Notes: generated from the sequence alone by a model not told the origin. A stretch of DNA of 64,000 nt from Bacteroidaceae bacterium (GCA_016302965.1 JAEDMP010000002.1:15839-79838), one strand, 5' to 3'. Counted from the stretch's first letter, positions 33,201-41,640 are shown. Program-made: numbers and translations.

Positions 33201-34754
33201 AATGACACCGCTTCCATATTTGATAATGACACCCTCCGTGTTATAGCTTCCCGAACCGTTGAACGACTCCTCGCAGAGGTCGCCGTCCCAGTAGATGCGG
33301 AAGTTCTGGGCGATATGGTTCTTCGTGCCCTCGGCGAGCCCACCGTAGGCGACGGAACTGATGAGGTTGGGGTCGCGGGCCGAAACGCCCTGACAGCCGG
33401 GGAACTCGTTGGAGAAGTTGCCCATGATGGCACGTCCGTCGTCATTGCCAGCCGTGAACCGGTAGAGAATCTTGCGGGTGGTGGCATCACAGAGGTTGTT
33501 GCCGGGGTGGTCTTCGTTGCATCCGAAGAACTCCTGTCCGTGGCGGTAGGGGTCGAAGTCGCTCACATGCTGGGCATCGCCGTGTCCCAATCCAGTGGTG
33601 GCCAGTCCCTTGCCGTTGTCGTCGATGGTCATCGAACCGAACACAATCTCATCCCTTCCGTCCCAGTCGACGTCGGCCACGATATAGTTGTGGTAACCCT
33701 GTCCGTACCAGCTGCCTGGCGTATTGTTGTTCCAGGTCCAGCGGGTGGTGAGCTGGTGGGTGGCGGCATCCACGTCGTAGGCAATCATCTTGTGGCGGGT
33801 ATAGATGCCTCGTGCAAGGAAGATGCTGGGCTTCTTGCCGTCCAAATAAGGGGCACCGAAGAAATACTTCGAAGAGCGGTGGCCGTAGCCATCGCCCCAG
33901 GCTTTCTCGAGATTGCTCTCGTCGGCCTCTAATCGGCGCAGGGGATAGTCGATGTAGTTGGGGTGGCTGCTGGGGCCAATCTGATACGGCTTGGCGGTGG
34001 CTCCCTCCATGTAGAGCAGGTATTCGGCTCCTTCATGTACGAACCATTGTCCCGATTCGTAGGGGCGGTAGTTCTTCGACGCATCACCGATGGTAATCTT
34101 CTCGCCGTCAGCGGTATGGATGATGGTGCCGTCGGCGGCCCGCATCACGCATTCGGCCTTGCCGTCGAGGTCCCAGTCGTAGGCGGCGATGTTGATTTCG
34201 TTGTTCTGGAAGTCACCCATGTTCCTGCCGCAGTTGATCCACCACAGTTTCTCGCCCGTCAGCTTGTAGGCCTCGATGACGGTGTAGGTGTCGTCGCCTG
34301 TATTGGCATGGTCGAACTTCACAATCAGTTCGGGCTGGCCGTCGCCGTCAAGGTCGGCGGCTGTCGCATCGTTGGGCACGAACGTGCCGGACAACTTGCC
34401 ATGGTCGGGCTTGATTTCGAGCCACGCATTGGCTAATGGTGTCACGGCTGCCGACGCCTGTTGGGCGGTTCCCCGCACCACGGCCTCCACGGTATACTTG
34501 GATGAGGTGGTGCCGCTTCGGTCCGTATAGTTCGAAACGGTGAGTGGCTGGGCGTTGAGCTTGGTTCCGTCACGGTAGATGTTGTAGGTCACATCATAGT
34601 ATTCCTCTCCCAGGATGCGCCAGCTGCAAAACACCCCCGAGGTGGTTTTTACAGCTACCAATCCTCTGTCAATCTTGTCGACAGTACGTTGGGCAAATGC
34701 TGCTGTACCCGTCATCAGGGCGAAGAGCATCATAGATAGTACACGTTTTTTCAT
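30243..34754 (-). CDS. Rhamnogalacturonan lyase-like (PL11) protein fused to autotransporter-type repeats
   Basis: 1503 residues. Signal peptide MKKRVLSMMLFALMTGTAAFAQ. Residues about 23-620 resemble family PL11 rhamnogalacturonan I lyases: an N-terminal Ig-like part, then propeller blades with calcium-type acidic motifs (DLDGDGQPEL near 134, DWDLDGKAEC near 195, DVDWDGRDEIVFGS near 355) and LWHDHQYRNAIVWQMNGYNQPPH near 590. Residues about 640-1400 are glycine-rich repeats of the GxGTL...AGTL kind (GDGTLIMPAANHTYTG, GAGTLALGSNNTV, GEGTMKLLNLGR), like passenger repeats that fold as beta-helices. The C terminus (VYSLTGQKL...KVTIRK) resembles a type IX sorting domain. Predicted to cleave pectin backbone at the cell surface. 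A second ATG at 34766 would add four residues. Confidence 0.82.
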   Translation of the reverse strand: MKKRVLSMMLFALMTGTAAFAQRTVDKIDRGLVAVKTTSGVFCSWRILGEEYYDVTYNIYRDGTKLNAQPLTVSNYTDRSGTTSSKYTVEAVVRGTAQQASAAVTPLANAWLEIKPDHGKLSGTFVPNDATAADLDGDGQPELIVKFDHANTGDDTYTVIEAYKLTGEKLWWINCGRNMGDFQNNEINIAAYDWDLDGKAECVMRAADGTIIHTADGEKITIGDASKNYRPYESGQWFVHEGAEYLLYMEGATAKPYQIGPSSHPNYIDYPLRRLEADESNLEKAWGDGYGHRSSKYFFGAPYLDGKKPSIFLARGIYTRHKMIAYDVDAATHQLTTRWTWNNNTPGSWYGQGYHNYIVADVDWDGRDEIVFGSMTIDDNGKGLATTGLGHGDAQHVSDFDPYRHGQEFFGCNEDHPGNNLCDATTRKILYRFTAGNDDGRAIMGNFSNEFPGCQGVSARDPNLISSVAYGGLAEGTKNHIAQNFRIYWDGDLCEESFNGSGSYNTEGVIIKYGSGVIANLTGSLTNNHTKATPCLQADLFGDWREEVVMRTEDNNIRIYTTTTPTTWRNYTLWHDHQYRNAIVWQMNGYNQPPHVSYFLGELEGITIAPPPLINTGRVEVANNGTIGSEGNGQHLLLSETNDMNVTVADGAAPYILTDYAPSWTQGSGNSSNITTVTYTHTLTGGALTGEMRLVKQGDGTLIMPAANHTYTGNTDVWAGTLVSNGTIENSRVWLNRHTTLITEGGTFKKGIQADYNATILPGNDGTIGQLATDSLILNFGAVVAFDLDAATRQADAVNATVIQVEKKNWKYGPAYATPVFRLNLMNANDTDANGEGKYLLGEVKDIKGSLDDILIEGVNNMKCALSHENGKLYVTLTTYQAGAVVWTGESDSKWDVDVTANFESVESGDKRAFVPGDAVIFDDNASSTLVTISGKVAPSSVVFNNNSKTYYLNGDSIVGNATLAIKGTGKVNINNDNRFAVTDITNGKLYVKTLANSIGQDYGALGGTAAKINITNNAVLGISDNVTTSQTITVGEGGATIEVATGKTLTMNTGIKQSGSNRVLTKTGAGTLALGSNNTVSKLVIKQGTVTDIIDGGYNQLPVTVAFEGGTLSDSNSEGMPGNTNKANFVVEEGKTGTLICDPRCDYTGKLTGKGTFTVNAAGVRNYFKGDWSGFEGTLIPGYQKRGSYDPSFDFNNAYGLPKATLKLNADVTFNNNGNAVTIGKVQGTGTLAGTGTYYIGDDNEDLIFTAYSNSKIVKRGEGTMKLLNLGRIKAALEIKAGTLTFNQSSLADLVIGTNQLTVNGSGKVMGQGLLSSVSVASGGTLAPRSLYSETNPGTIKVNGLASVAAGATADFLISNSKNSQMQTKYITLNGTVKVSLTDDFEPKAGTSYTLWTASASFSGTPKVSLPELPAGFAWDDSELLTKEGVLKITATDGIQQIGDSQEVVCEVYSLTGQKLQTFTARKSDITQRLSAQLRSSTYLVKMRADHQTEVRKVTIRK

Positions 34755-34920
34755 TGTCAGTAGCATTATTTTTTATTGTATCTTCTTTTTTATGACCTGT
34801 ATGGATATGCCAAGACTCGCCCCTATGGGGCGTATTCTTTCCATGAGAGTGGTTTCCGTCGGGGGTAGAATAGCTGATTCCCGTCTGGTTGTCTGTTTGA
34901 TTCGTTTCAATTATGAATTG

Positions 34921-34928
34921 CAAAGTAA
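34921..34928 (-). promoter_or_regulatory. Possible promoter -7 element of the PL11-like gene
   Basis: Minus-strand TTACTTTG, one mismatch from TAnnTTTG, 166 nt before the start, so the leader would be long. No -33 box at normal spacing. Confidence 0.4.
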
Positions 34929-35017
34929 CAAAAAAAAGCGCATACTTTCCCATAATTCATAGTTAAAATAATCAAATTGTTGACGAAAGGCTTTTTTGTA
35001 CCTACGCGTAGTAGCAA

Positions 35018-35039
35018 TTGTTACCTCCCGAGGTAACAA
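35018..35039. promoter_or_regulatory. 22-bp operator-like dyad between PL11 and yjbQ-family genes
   Basis: TTGTTACCTC-CC-GAGGTAACAA: 10-bp perfect arms around 2 bp. A separate 10-bp palindrome CTACGCGTAG lies 7 nt away (35002-35011). It lies upstream of both divergent genes, 90 nt beyond the PL11 -7 box. The 373-nt gap (34755-35127) otherwise holds only the two promoters and two short GC-rich inverted stretches. Confidence 0.5.
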
Positions 35040-35064
35040 ACATTTCAATTAATAGCGAAAAGTC

Positions 35065-35095
35065 TTGGATATGTCGCAAAGGTATCTTACCTTTG
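35065..35095 (+). promoter_or_regulatory. Promoter of the YjbQ-family gene
   Basis: TTG (35065-35067, preceded by C), 20-nt spacer, TACCTTTG (35088-35095). It lies 32 nt before the ATG at 35128. The open frame from 35065 starts upstream of the transcript and is rejected as the start. Confidence 0.75.
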
Positions 35096-35127
35096 TAGCG
35101 CTTTACAGAAAAAACGATTTCCCGATT

Positions 35128-35538
35128 ATGATACAGCAAGTAGAATTTTCACTCTCTGCCAAGCGCAGAGGATTCCATCTCGTCACCGCCGAAGTGGTGG
35201 GACATCTGCCCTCGTTGCCACAAACGGGGCTGTTGCATCTCTTCGTCCAGCACACCAGTTGCGCCCTGAGCATCAATGAGAATGCCGACCCTGATGTGCG
35301 GTCGGACCTGGAAAAGATTTTCAACAGGATGGTCAAGGAGAACGAACCCTACTATGACCATGTGCTGGAGGGTGCCGACGATATGCCCGCCCATGCCAAG
35401 AGCACGCTCTGCGGCGTCAGCATCACCATACCCATCTCGCGCGGACGGCTGAACCTTGGCACCTGGCAAGGCATCTATCTCTGTGAGTTCCGTGATTATG
35501 GCGGGCCGAGAAGATTAGTGGCCACCATCCTTTCCTGA
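35128..35538 (+). CDS. YjbQ/UPF0047 family protein
   Basis: 136-residue protein starting MIQQVEFSLSAKRRGFHLVT. It carries the conserved LLHLFVQHTSCALSINENADPDVR segment (near 40-60), DHVLEGADDMPAHAKSTLCG (near 80-100), and the closing GTWQGIYLCEFRDYGGPRR. The family folds as a small trimeric barrel; some members show weak thiamine-phosphate synthase activity, but the physiological role is not settled. It is followed 62 nt later by an M20 peptidase on the same strand. Confidence 0.9.
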   Translation: MIQQVEFSLSAKRRGFHLVTAEVVGHLPSLPQTGLLHLFVQHTSCALSINENADPDVRSDLEKIFNRMVKENEPYYDHVLEGADDMPAHAKSTLCGVSITIPISRGRLNLGTWQGIYLCEFRDYGGPRRLVATILS

Positions 35539-35600
35539 CCTCCCCCCCTTCTTTTGATGATTCTTGCCCATCCGGTTCCTATATATTAATAAGGTAGAAA

Positions 35601-36671
35601 ATGACTGATATGAATATATCCCCCACCATCGAGACGCTGAAGCAGGATGCTTTGTCCTGTCTTCGCCAACTGATTGCCATCCCCTCTGTCAGCCGCGACG
35701 AAACGGCGGCGGCTGACTGCCTGCAAGCACACATGGAGACTTGGCAACTGCATCCGCAACGCGAGGCCAACAACCTCTATCTCATCGACCCCGACTATGA
35801 CGAGCGGCGGGAGACCATCCTGCTCAATGCCCATATCGACACTGTCAAACAGGCTGCCTCCTGGCAGCGTAACCCCTTTGAACCCATGCTCGAAGGCGAC
35901 CGCCTCTACGGTCTGGGCAGCAATGACTGTGGCGGTGGGCTTGTAACCCTGCTCCAGGTATACCGCTATCTCATCAGCCGTCCGCGGCAGCGCAACTATG
36001 TCTATGTGGCTTCGGCTGAGGAGGAGGTGAGCGGCAAGGACGGATTCAGCCGCGTATTGCCCCTCCTTCCCCGGGTGGATGTGGCTATCGTGGGAGAACC
36101 CACGGGGATGCAGCCGGCAGTGGCGGAGCGCGGACTGATGGTCATCGACGGAACAGCGCACGGCAAGTCGGGACATGCCGCCCGCAACGAAGGGGTGAAT
36201 GCCATCCATGAAGTGCTGGAAGATTTGCTGTGGTTGCGTGACTACCGTTTTGAAAAGGTGAGCGAACGTTTGGGACCCACCCGTATGAGTGTCACGGTTA
36301 TCCAGGCCGGCACGCAGCATAATGTGGTGCCCGATGCCTGCCATTTCGTGGTGGATGTGCGCACCAATGAGTGCTATACCAATGAGGAGGTGTTCCGTAT
36401 CATCGATGCCCATACCAAGAGTGAGATGAAGGCACGCTCGTTCCGCCTCTCGTCATCCTCTGTTCCGATGGGCCATCCCTTGGTGGAACGGTGCTTGCAG
36501 TTGGGACTCAAGCCCTTCGGTTCGCCCACGCTCAGCGACCAGGCCTTGATGCCCTTCCCCTCGCTGAAGATGGGTCCCGGCGACTCTGCCCGTTCGCATG
36601 CCGCCGATGAATACATCTGTGTGAGTGAGATAGAGGGAGCCATCGACCTGTATCTGCGGCTCCTGTCGTGA
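35601..36671 (+). CDS. M20 metallopeptidase (ArgE/DapE-type deacylase)
   Basis: Zn-dependent amidohydrolase, 356 residues. Metal ligands are visible in order: NAHIDTV (H78, D80), GSNDCGG (D109), the SAEEEVSG acidic cluster (E130-132), VGEPTG (E near 160), and a late H (SARSHAADEY, near 334). The internal dimerisation domain begins near GKSGHAARNEG. The pattern fits acetylornithine or succinyl-amino-acid deacylases of Bacteroidota, so arginine synthesis is the likely pathway, although no other arg gene is nearby. It ends 15 nt from the convergent EnvC-like gene. Confidence 0.88.
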   Translation: MTDMNISPTIETLKQDALSCLRQLIAIPSVSRDETAAADCLQAHMETWQLHPQREANNLYLIDPDYDERRETILLNAHIDTVKQAASWQRNPFEPMLEGDRLYGLGSNDCGGGLVTLLQVYRYLISRPRQRNYVYVASAEEEVSGKDGFSRVLPLLPRVDVAIVGEPTGMQPAVAERGLMVIDGTAHGKSGHAARNEGVNAIHEVLEDLLWLRDYRFEKVSERLGPTRMSVTVIQAGTQHNVVPDACHFVVDVRTNECYTNEEVFRIIDAHTKSEMKARSFRLSSSSVPMGHPLVERCLQLGLKPFGSPTLSDQALMPFPSLKMGPGDSARSHAADEYICVSEIEGAIDLYLRLLS

Positions 36672-36686
36672 AGCCTGAGGAGGGGC

Positions 36687-38327
36687 TTATCGTCCCAACC
36701 ACACTTCGGGGTTGAGTTTGCTCGTCTCCCGGCGCAACTGGAACTGGAGGATATGCTCTGCACCCACGGTGCCGATGACCTGGCGGGTGCTCACCTTCTG
36801 TCCGCGGTGTACGAAGACGGATCCCAGGTTGCAGTAGACGGAGATATAACTGCCGTGGCGCACCATCACACCCGTGGTGCCACCCAGGCTGAACACCGCA
36901 CTCACCTCGCCGTCGAAGATGCTGCGTACCTGTGCCCCGGGTTTGCCCATGATATTGATGCCCTTGTTGTCGAGGGTCACGTTCTTCAGTCCCTCCACAT
37001 GGTATTGTCCGAAATGGCTCACGATGCGGTAGCCACCTGCCACGGGCATGGGCAGACGGCCCCGGTTGCTCTCGAAACTGCCACTGATGCGGCGGTCTTC
37101 TGAGTCCATCTCGTAGAGGGTGGTGCTCTCCCGTTTGGCTTCTGCCATCTCCTTCTCGTGGGCCTTGGCCTCGGCTGCGGCCTTCTTCTCCGCCTCCTTG
37201 CGGGCGCGTTCAGCCTCGGCAGCCGCTTGTTCCGCAGCCCGTTTCTCCTCTTCCGAACGCTTGGCGGCCTCGCGCGCCTTGGCCTTCAGCCGCTCTTCGT
37301 TGGCTTTGGCTTCGGCAATGCGGCGGGCATTCTCACGGGCAGCCGCTTCGGCGGCGGCTTTCTTCCGGGCCAGTTCTTCGGCACGCTTCCGGGCAGCCTC
37401 GGCAGCGGCCTTCCGTTTGGCTTCGGCAGCGGCACGGGCTCGGGCCTTCTCCACCTCGATGGCGATGAGCTTATCAATCTGGGCGTTGATGGCCGCGTCT
37501 TTCTGTTTCTGGGTGCTGATGATTTTCTGGATGGTCTTCTGCTCCTTCTGCAGTGTCTTCACCACCTGCTGTTGCTCCTCCTGCTTGTTTTCCAGGTTCT
37601 TGTGCTCGGCGATGCCCCGGTTGAGCAGCACGTTCTTCTCCTGTTTGGTAAGGGTGAGTTCGGCCTGTTTCTCCTCCAGCTGTTTGCGCTTGCTCTTCAC
37701 CATCTCGCCCTGGGCGCGCTGGTAGCTGGCATATTCGCGCACGAACCGCATGCGGCGGAACATCTGTGTGAAGTTCTTGGCACTGAAGATGAACATCAGT
37801 TGGCTTTGTATCGACTGGTTGCGGTGCATGTAGCGCATCGACTTGATATAGCGGGCTTTCCGCTCTTCCAGTTCCTTGTTCAACTGGTCAATCTGACTGT
37901 TGAGTTGGGCGATGTTGCCATCCAGCCGGTTGATGTCGTGGCGGATGGTGTCGATGGTTTTGCGCTTGTCGGCAATCTCGGTATTGATGACGAGCAGATT
38001 GTGCAGTCTCTTCTTCACGTTCTGCTCGTTGGAGCGGAGTTTCTGTTCCTGTTCCTTGATATGTTTCTTGATTTGTGCGCTCTCATTCTTCAGGCCTTTG
38101 ATGGAGGCCGTTTCCTTGACGGCAGTAGTGCTCTGTTTCCCTTTTTTGCTGCTTTTTTTGGTGCTTCTTGTCCGGGTGGCTGTTTTTTTGGAGGTGGTCT
38201 TTCTGGAGGCCTGGGTCTTGCTCCGGGTCGTGGTTCTTTTCTGTGTATTGCTGGTCTGTGCGATGGCATCGGGTGCCATCACGCTCAGCGTCAGTAAGCA
38301 TACCAATATAGAGAGGAGTCTGTTCAT
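36687..38327 (-). CDS. EnvC-like murein hydrolase activator with degenerate LytM domain
   Basis: 546 residues: signal peptide (1-24), a Lys/Thr-rich linker (about 26-75), a long coiled coil (about 80-250), an Ala/Lys/Glu-rich second helical region (about 280-400), and a C-terminal M23/LytM fold (about 425-546). The zinc-ligand positions are changed: the HxGxD equivalent reads NKGINI and the HxH equivalent reads QFQ in HILQFQLRR. It should therefore be catalytically dead and act, like EnvC, by activating amidases at the septum. Last gene of the dut-TPR-lipoprotein operon. A TTG at 38330 also opens the frame; the ATG at 38327 is preferred. Confidence 0.87.
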   Translation of the reverse strand: MNRLLSILVCLLTLSVMAPDAIAQTSNTQKRTTTRSKTQASRKTTSKKTATRTRSTKKSSKKGKQSTTAVKETASIKGLKNESAQIKKHIKEQEQKLRSNEQNVKKRLHNLLVINTEIADKRKTIDTIRHDINRLDGNIAQLNSQIDQLNKELEERKARYIKSMRYMHRNQSIQSQLMFIFSAKNFTQMFRRMRFVREYASYQRAQGEMVKSKRKQLEEKQAELTLTKQEKNVLLNRGIAEHKNLENKQEEQQQVVKTLQKEQKTIQKIISTQKQKDAAINAQIDKLIAIEVEKARARAAAEAKRKAAAEAARKRAEELARKKAAAEAAARENARRIAEAKANEERLKAKAREAAKRSEEEKRAAEQAAAEAERARKEAEKKAAAEAKAHEKEMAEAKRESTTLYEMDSEDRRISGSFESNRGRLPMPVAGGYRIVSHFGQYHVEGLKNVTLDNKGINIMGKPGAQVRSIFDGEVSAVFSLGGTTGVMVRHGSYISVYCNLGSVFVHRGQKVSTRQVIGTVGAEHILQFQLRRETSKLNPEVWLGR

Positions 38328-38402
38328 CAAATCAATACTTCCGTTTGCGACAATAATTGCAGTATTTTTTATGGGTGGCGCTGTGTATGGCCACGGGCAG
38401 GG

Positions 38403-39263
38403 TTAGAGGGCCATGAATCGGCGCAGGATATCATCGACCTTCACTTCCTTGTATCTGCCTGATATCGTGGTGCGGGGTTCCCATTCCGTTTCGTTGTCAA
38501 GATAGTTGAGAGTCATCTTGATGGAAATCTCCTTGTTGGGAAGGTTCAGGCGTATCTGGTGTCTGGTGGGGAACTTGCTTCCCGAGAAAGGCTGGAACTC
38601 GCTGTAGTCCCAGTTCAGTTGGGAGTTGCCGTGGATAAGGTCTCTGTAGAGGATGTTCGACATCTTGATTTCTTCTCCCGTCTCGTTGAGCAGCCACTTG
38701 TATGACAACTTGTCCTTGTCGTATTTCAGGATGACATTGTCGCTCTCTTTCACGGCATTGAAGGAGGACAGCGCCTCATTGTCCAAAGCGGTTCTGCCAG
38801 GCATGAAGAGTTCGTTCCAGAAGAGAGCCTGCAGGGTATTGAAGTTGATGCCGCTGGTGCGCAGGAAGTCGAGATGGGAGTAGGGTACTTTCAGGTATTG
38901 CTTGTTGATTCGGTCCATGATGAGCACATACTCTTTGGTAAACTCGATGCGGGCGGCTTCCACAAAGCCGAATGCCATCAGCTGCAGGCGGATGACGTCA
39001 TTCTTTCTCATCTTCAGGTTGCCGGTGAGCGACACGTTCTGGTTGCCCATCACCACGCTGAACTTGATTTTTGAGGTGATAAACTCTGAGTTCAGATGCT
39101 TTTGGGCAATCTTGTCGGTGTAGGAACGCAGGTCGTTTTCGGCCGTTTCACCGTTGCTGAGTGCGGACAGCTGCTGGCTGTCAATCTTTGAACTGGTGCG
39201 GCAGGAGTTGAACATCAGTGGCAATGCCAGGGTCAGGGCGGTGAGGAGTTGGATAGCTTTCAT
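38403..39263 (-). CDS. DUF4292-type lipoprotein
   Basis: 286-residue lipoprotein (signal ending MFNSC, cysteine near residue 21). The body is beta-rich, with FSVVMGNQNVSLTGNLKMRKNDVIRLQL and FVEAARIEFTKEYVLIMDRINKQYLKVPY, resembling LolA/LolB-like folds and the Bacteroidota DUF4292 family. A role in outer-membrane lipoprotein handling is a structural guess. It sits between the TPR gene (58 nt) and the EnvC-like gene (75 nt), an arrangement common in Bacteroidota. Confidence 0.8.
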   Translation of the reverse strand: MKAIQLLTALTLALPLMFNSCRTSSKIDSQQLSALSNGETAENDLRSYTDKIAQKHLNSEFITSKIKFSVVMGNQNVSLTGNLKMRKNDVIRLQLMAFGFVEAARIEFTKEYVLIMDRINKQYLKVPYSHLDFLRTSGINFNTLQALFWNELFMPGRTALDNEALSSFNAVKESDNVILKYDKDKLSYKWLLNETGEEIKMSNILYRDLIHGNSQLNWDYSEFQPFSGSKFPTRHQIRLNLPNKEISIKMTLNYLDNETEWEPRTTISGRYKEVKVDDILRRFMAL

Positions 39264-39321
39264 GAGTTTATTCTTTTTTGGAGATGGATCGTGATAGGGT
39301 TATTTTCTCGGGGGTATGGAG

Positions 39322-41052
39322 TTATTGTTTCAGATATTTCTTCCGTTTGATTTTCCGGAAGAGGGTCTTGTTCTCTTTGGCAGTCTGTTGGGCGGCGGCT
39401 TTCTGCCAGTATTCCATGGCTTTTGCGATGTCGCCGCAGCAGGCATAGATGTCGCCCGCATGTTCCAGCAGAATCACGCTGTTGGTGCTGTCGTTCTGTA
39501 GGGCTTGCTCGATGTAGATGCGGGCTTCGGAGTGGCGGCCCTGTGTGAAGAGAATCCAGGCGTAGGTGTCGAGGTTGTTGGCGTTCTTGGCATCCAGTTC
39601 GATGCTCTTTCGGCTCATCTTCTCCGCCTTGTCCAGTTCGATGTTGTCGAGACAGAGGTAGTAGGCGTAGTTGTTCAGGCTGCCGGCATCGTCGGGCTTC
39701 CATTGCAGGCACGAGTCATAGGCGGCATAGGCCTGGCTCTTCAGCCCCTTCTTGTAGAGCAGTTCGGCCATGATTTCATAGAAGTTGGCGGCTTCATCGT
39801 TCCCGGTCTCAGCGTTGATGAAGTCTTTGCCTTTCTGGAGGATATCCAGTGCCTGGTCGTATTTGTCCATCCGGTAGGAGGCCACTCCCTGGTAATAGTA
39901 GAAGCCGACAAACTCAGGGTTATACAGGTTGCCGTCCTTGCAGAGGGTCACCACCTTGTTCATGTCGTTTTGATTCCAGGCATAGAGCATCAGGCGCAGG
40001 CGGGCGGGGATGTTGTCGGGACTGATGCCGAGCACCTGTTGCAGCAGTGGCTGGATGCTGTCTTTCGGCATCTCTTTCATCTCCATGTAGGAGGCGTAGA
40101 GCAGCAGCAGGTCTGTGCCCTCCTGTTTTTGGCGGGTGGCGAGGCGGAAGAGATTGAGCACGGCAGTGCTGTCGCCTCCTGCCTCCTCGTTTTTCCTGAT
40201 TTCCTCATTCATCACCACACATTTCAGCTCCTCGCTTGCCTGGGGGAGGGTGAGCAGGTCCCGGGTGATGGAATCGAGCTTGAGTGTGTCGCCTTTCTGT
40301 TTGTAGATGGCTTTCAGCGCAATCATGGCGCGGATGTTGTCGGGTGCTTCCCGGTGGATTTCCTCCAGTATACGCTCCCCCTCTTGGGCTTGTCCGTTGC
40401 GGTAGAGCATGTCGGCATAAAGACAACGGTAGTTCACGTCGCTGGGATATTGGTCGGCCAGTGCTTTCGTCTCGTTGATGGCAGCCTGCTGGTTGCCCAT
40501 GCGGGTATAGAGATCGCTCTTGATATAGGTGAGCCGTTCGCTTTTCCCCTCCACCTCCTCCAGCCGGGATGCGGTGGAAACGGCCTTTTCCAGCTGGTTC
40601 TCCTGCTCATAGAGTTGGATGAGTATCGACAACAGGTCTTCCCGTTCCTTGTCCTGTTCCAGCACCTTTTCAATGGCAGCGATGGCATCGGGGTATCTCC
40701 GGTTGTTGATATACGAGGCGGCCAGCGTCTCGATGAAGGTGGGGTTGGAGGGTTCGAGCTTGGCGGCCCTTTCCAGCAGCCGCAGAGCCTGTTCCTTGTC
40801 CTTCAGTTCTTCGTAGTATTGGGAGAGGAAAAAATAGGCCTCGGCCTTGGTTGAGTCGATCTCCGTGCAGTGGCGGAACATCTCGAAAGCCGCATCTGAC
40901 TCGCCTTTCTCGCGGTGCATCATCGCCTCCATGAAGAAGCGGTCATACCGCTTGTCGCTGTCTTCGTCGGCCATCACGTGCGGGCTGAACCCCAGGAGGA
41001 GGCCCAGCAGCAGGAGATGCGAAAGAGGAAGTATCGTAAAAGACGTTTTCAT
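39322..41052 (-). CDS. TPR-repeat protein, exported
   Basis: 576 residues with a signal peptide (MKTSFTILPLSHLLLLGLL..., cleavage near VMA-DED). The rest is a solenoid of tetratricopeptide repeats, for example AEAYFFLSQYYEELKDKEQALRLLERAAKLEPSNP near 55-90 and DAGSLNNYAYYLCLDNIELDKAEKMSRKSIELDAKNA near 470-510. Likely a periplasmic or membrane-associated scaffold. A GTG at 41064 also opens the frame, but the ATG at 41052 starts the signal peptide. It lies 50 nt after dut. Confidence 0.85.
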   Translation of the reverse strand: MKTSFTILPLSHLLLLGLLLGFSPHVMADEDSDKRYDRFFMEAMMHREKGESDAAFEMFRHCTEIDSTKAEAYFFLSQYYEELKDKEQALRLLERAAKLEPSNPTFIETLAASYINNRRYPDAIAAIEKVLEQDKEREDLLSILIQLYEQENQLEKAVSTASRLEEVEGKSERLTYIKSDLYTRMGNQQAAINETKALADQYPSDVNYRCLYADMLYRNGQAQEGERILEEIHREAPDNIRAMIALKAIYKQKGDTLKLDSITRDLLTLPQASEELKCVVMNEEIRKNEEAGGDSTAVLNLFRLATRQKQEGTDLLLLYASYMEMKEMPKDSIQPLLQQVLGISPDNIPARLRLMLYAWNQNDMNKVVTLCKDGNLYNPEFVGFYYYQGVASYRMDKYDQALDILQKGKDFINAETGNDEAANFYEIMAELLYKKGLKSQAYAAYDSCLQWKPDDAGSLNNYAYYLCLDNIELDKAEKMSRKSIELDAKNANNLDTYAWILFTQGRHSEARIYIEQALQNDSTNSVILLEHAGDIYACCGDIAKAMEYWQKAAAQQTAKENKTLFRKIKRKKYLKQ

Positions 41053-41102
41053 CGTATGTTGCACTTGCGTTATAATGGAATGATGGGTGCTTGTAAAGGT
41101 GA

Positions 41103-41537
41103 TTATTGGATGCCGGTATGCCCGTATCCACCTGCTCCTCGTTCGGTTTCATCCAGCGTGTCGACCGTCTCGAAGGTGGCCTGTTCGTGGCGTGCGATGA
41201 CCATCTGGGCGATACGTTCGCCGTCGTTGACGACAAAGGGCGTGTCGGAGAGGTTAACCAGCAAGACCATGATTTCACCCCGATAGTCGGCATCGATGGT
41301 TCCGGGCGAGTTGAGCACGGTCAGCCCGTGTTTGAGTGCCAGACCGCTGCGGGGGCGCACCTGCGCTTCATATCCTTCTGGCAGGGCCATGTACAGTCCC
41401 GTTCCGATGAGCTTGCGCTCCAGGGGATTCAGCGTGATGGGCGACTGGATATTGGCTCTCAAATCCATGCCTGCACTCTGTGGCGTGGCGTAGGCTGGAA
41501 GCGGGTGATGGCTCTTGTTGATGATTCTGATTTTCAT
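41103..41537 (-). CDS. dut: Deoxyuridine 5'-triphosphate nucleotidohydrolase
   Basis: Hydrolyses dUTP to dUMP, keeping uracil out of DNA and feeding dTMP synthesis. The 144-residue trimeric-type dUTPase has all five motifs: [46 protein letters not shown] and [11 protein letters not shown]. It heads a minus-strand operon and is divergent from dgt, so two dNTP-pool enzymes share one intergenic region. Confidence 0.97.
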   Translation of the reverse strand: MKIRIINKSHHPLPAYATPQSAGMDLRANIQSPITLNPLERKLIGTGLYMALPEGYEAQVRPRSGLALKHGLTVLNSPGTIDADYRGEIMVLLVNLSDTPFVVNDGERIAQMVIARHEQATFETVDTLDETERGAGGYGHTGIQ

Positions 41538-41568
41538 GTTAGGTATGGTTTGTCACATTATGAATGCG

Positions 41569-41600
41569 CAAAATTACTGATTTCTCTTTGAATGACCAAT
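41569..41600 (-). promoter_or_regulatory. dut operon promoter
   Basis: Minus-strand ATTG (41597-41600), 20-nt spacer, TAATTTTG (41569-41576), 31 nt before the dut ATG. Confidence 0.7.
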
Positions 41601-41640
41601 GATTTTTCGCCAAAAAGCATATTTTTATGTAAAAAAGCAT

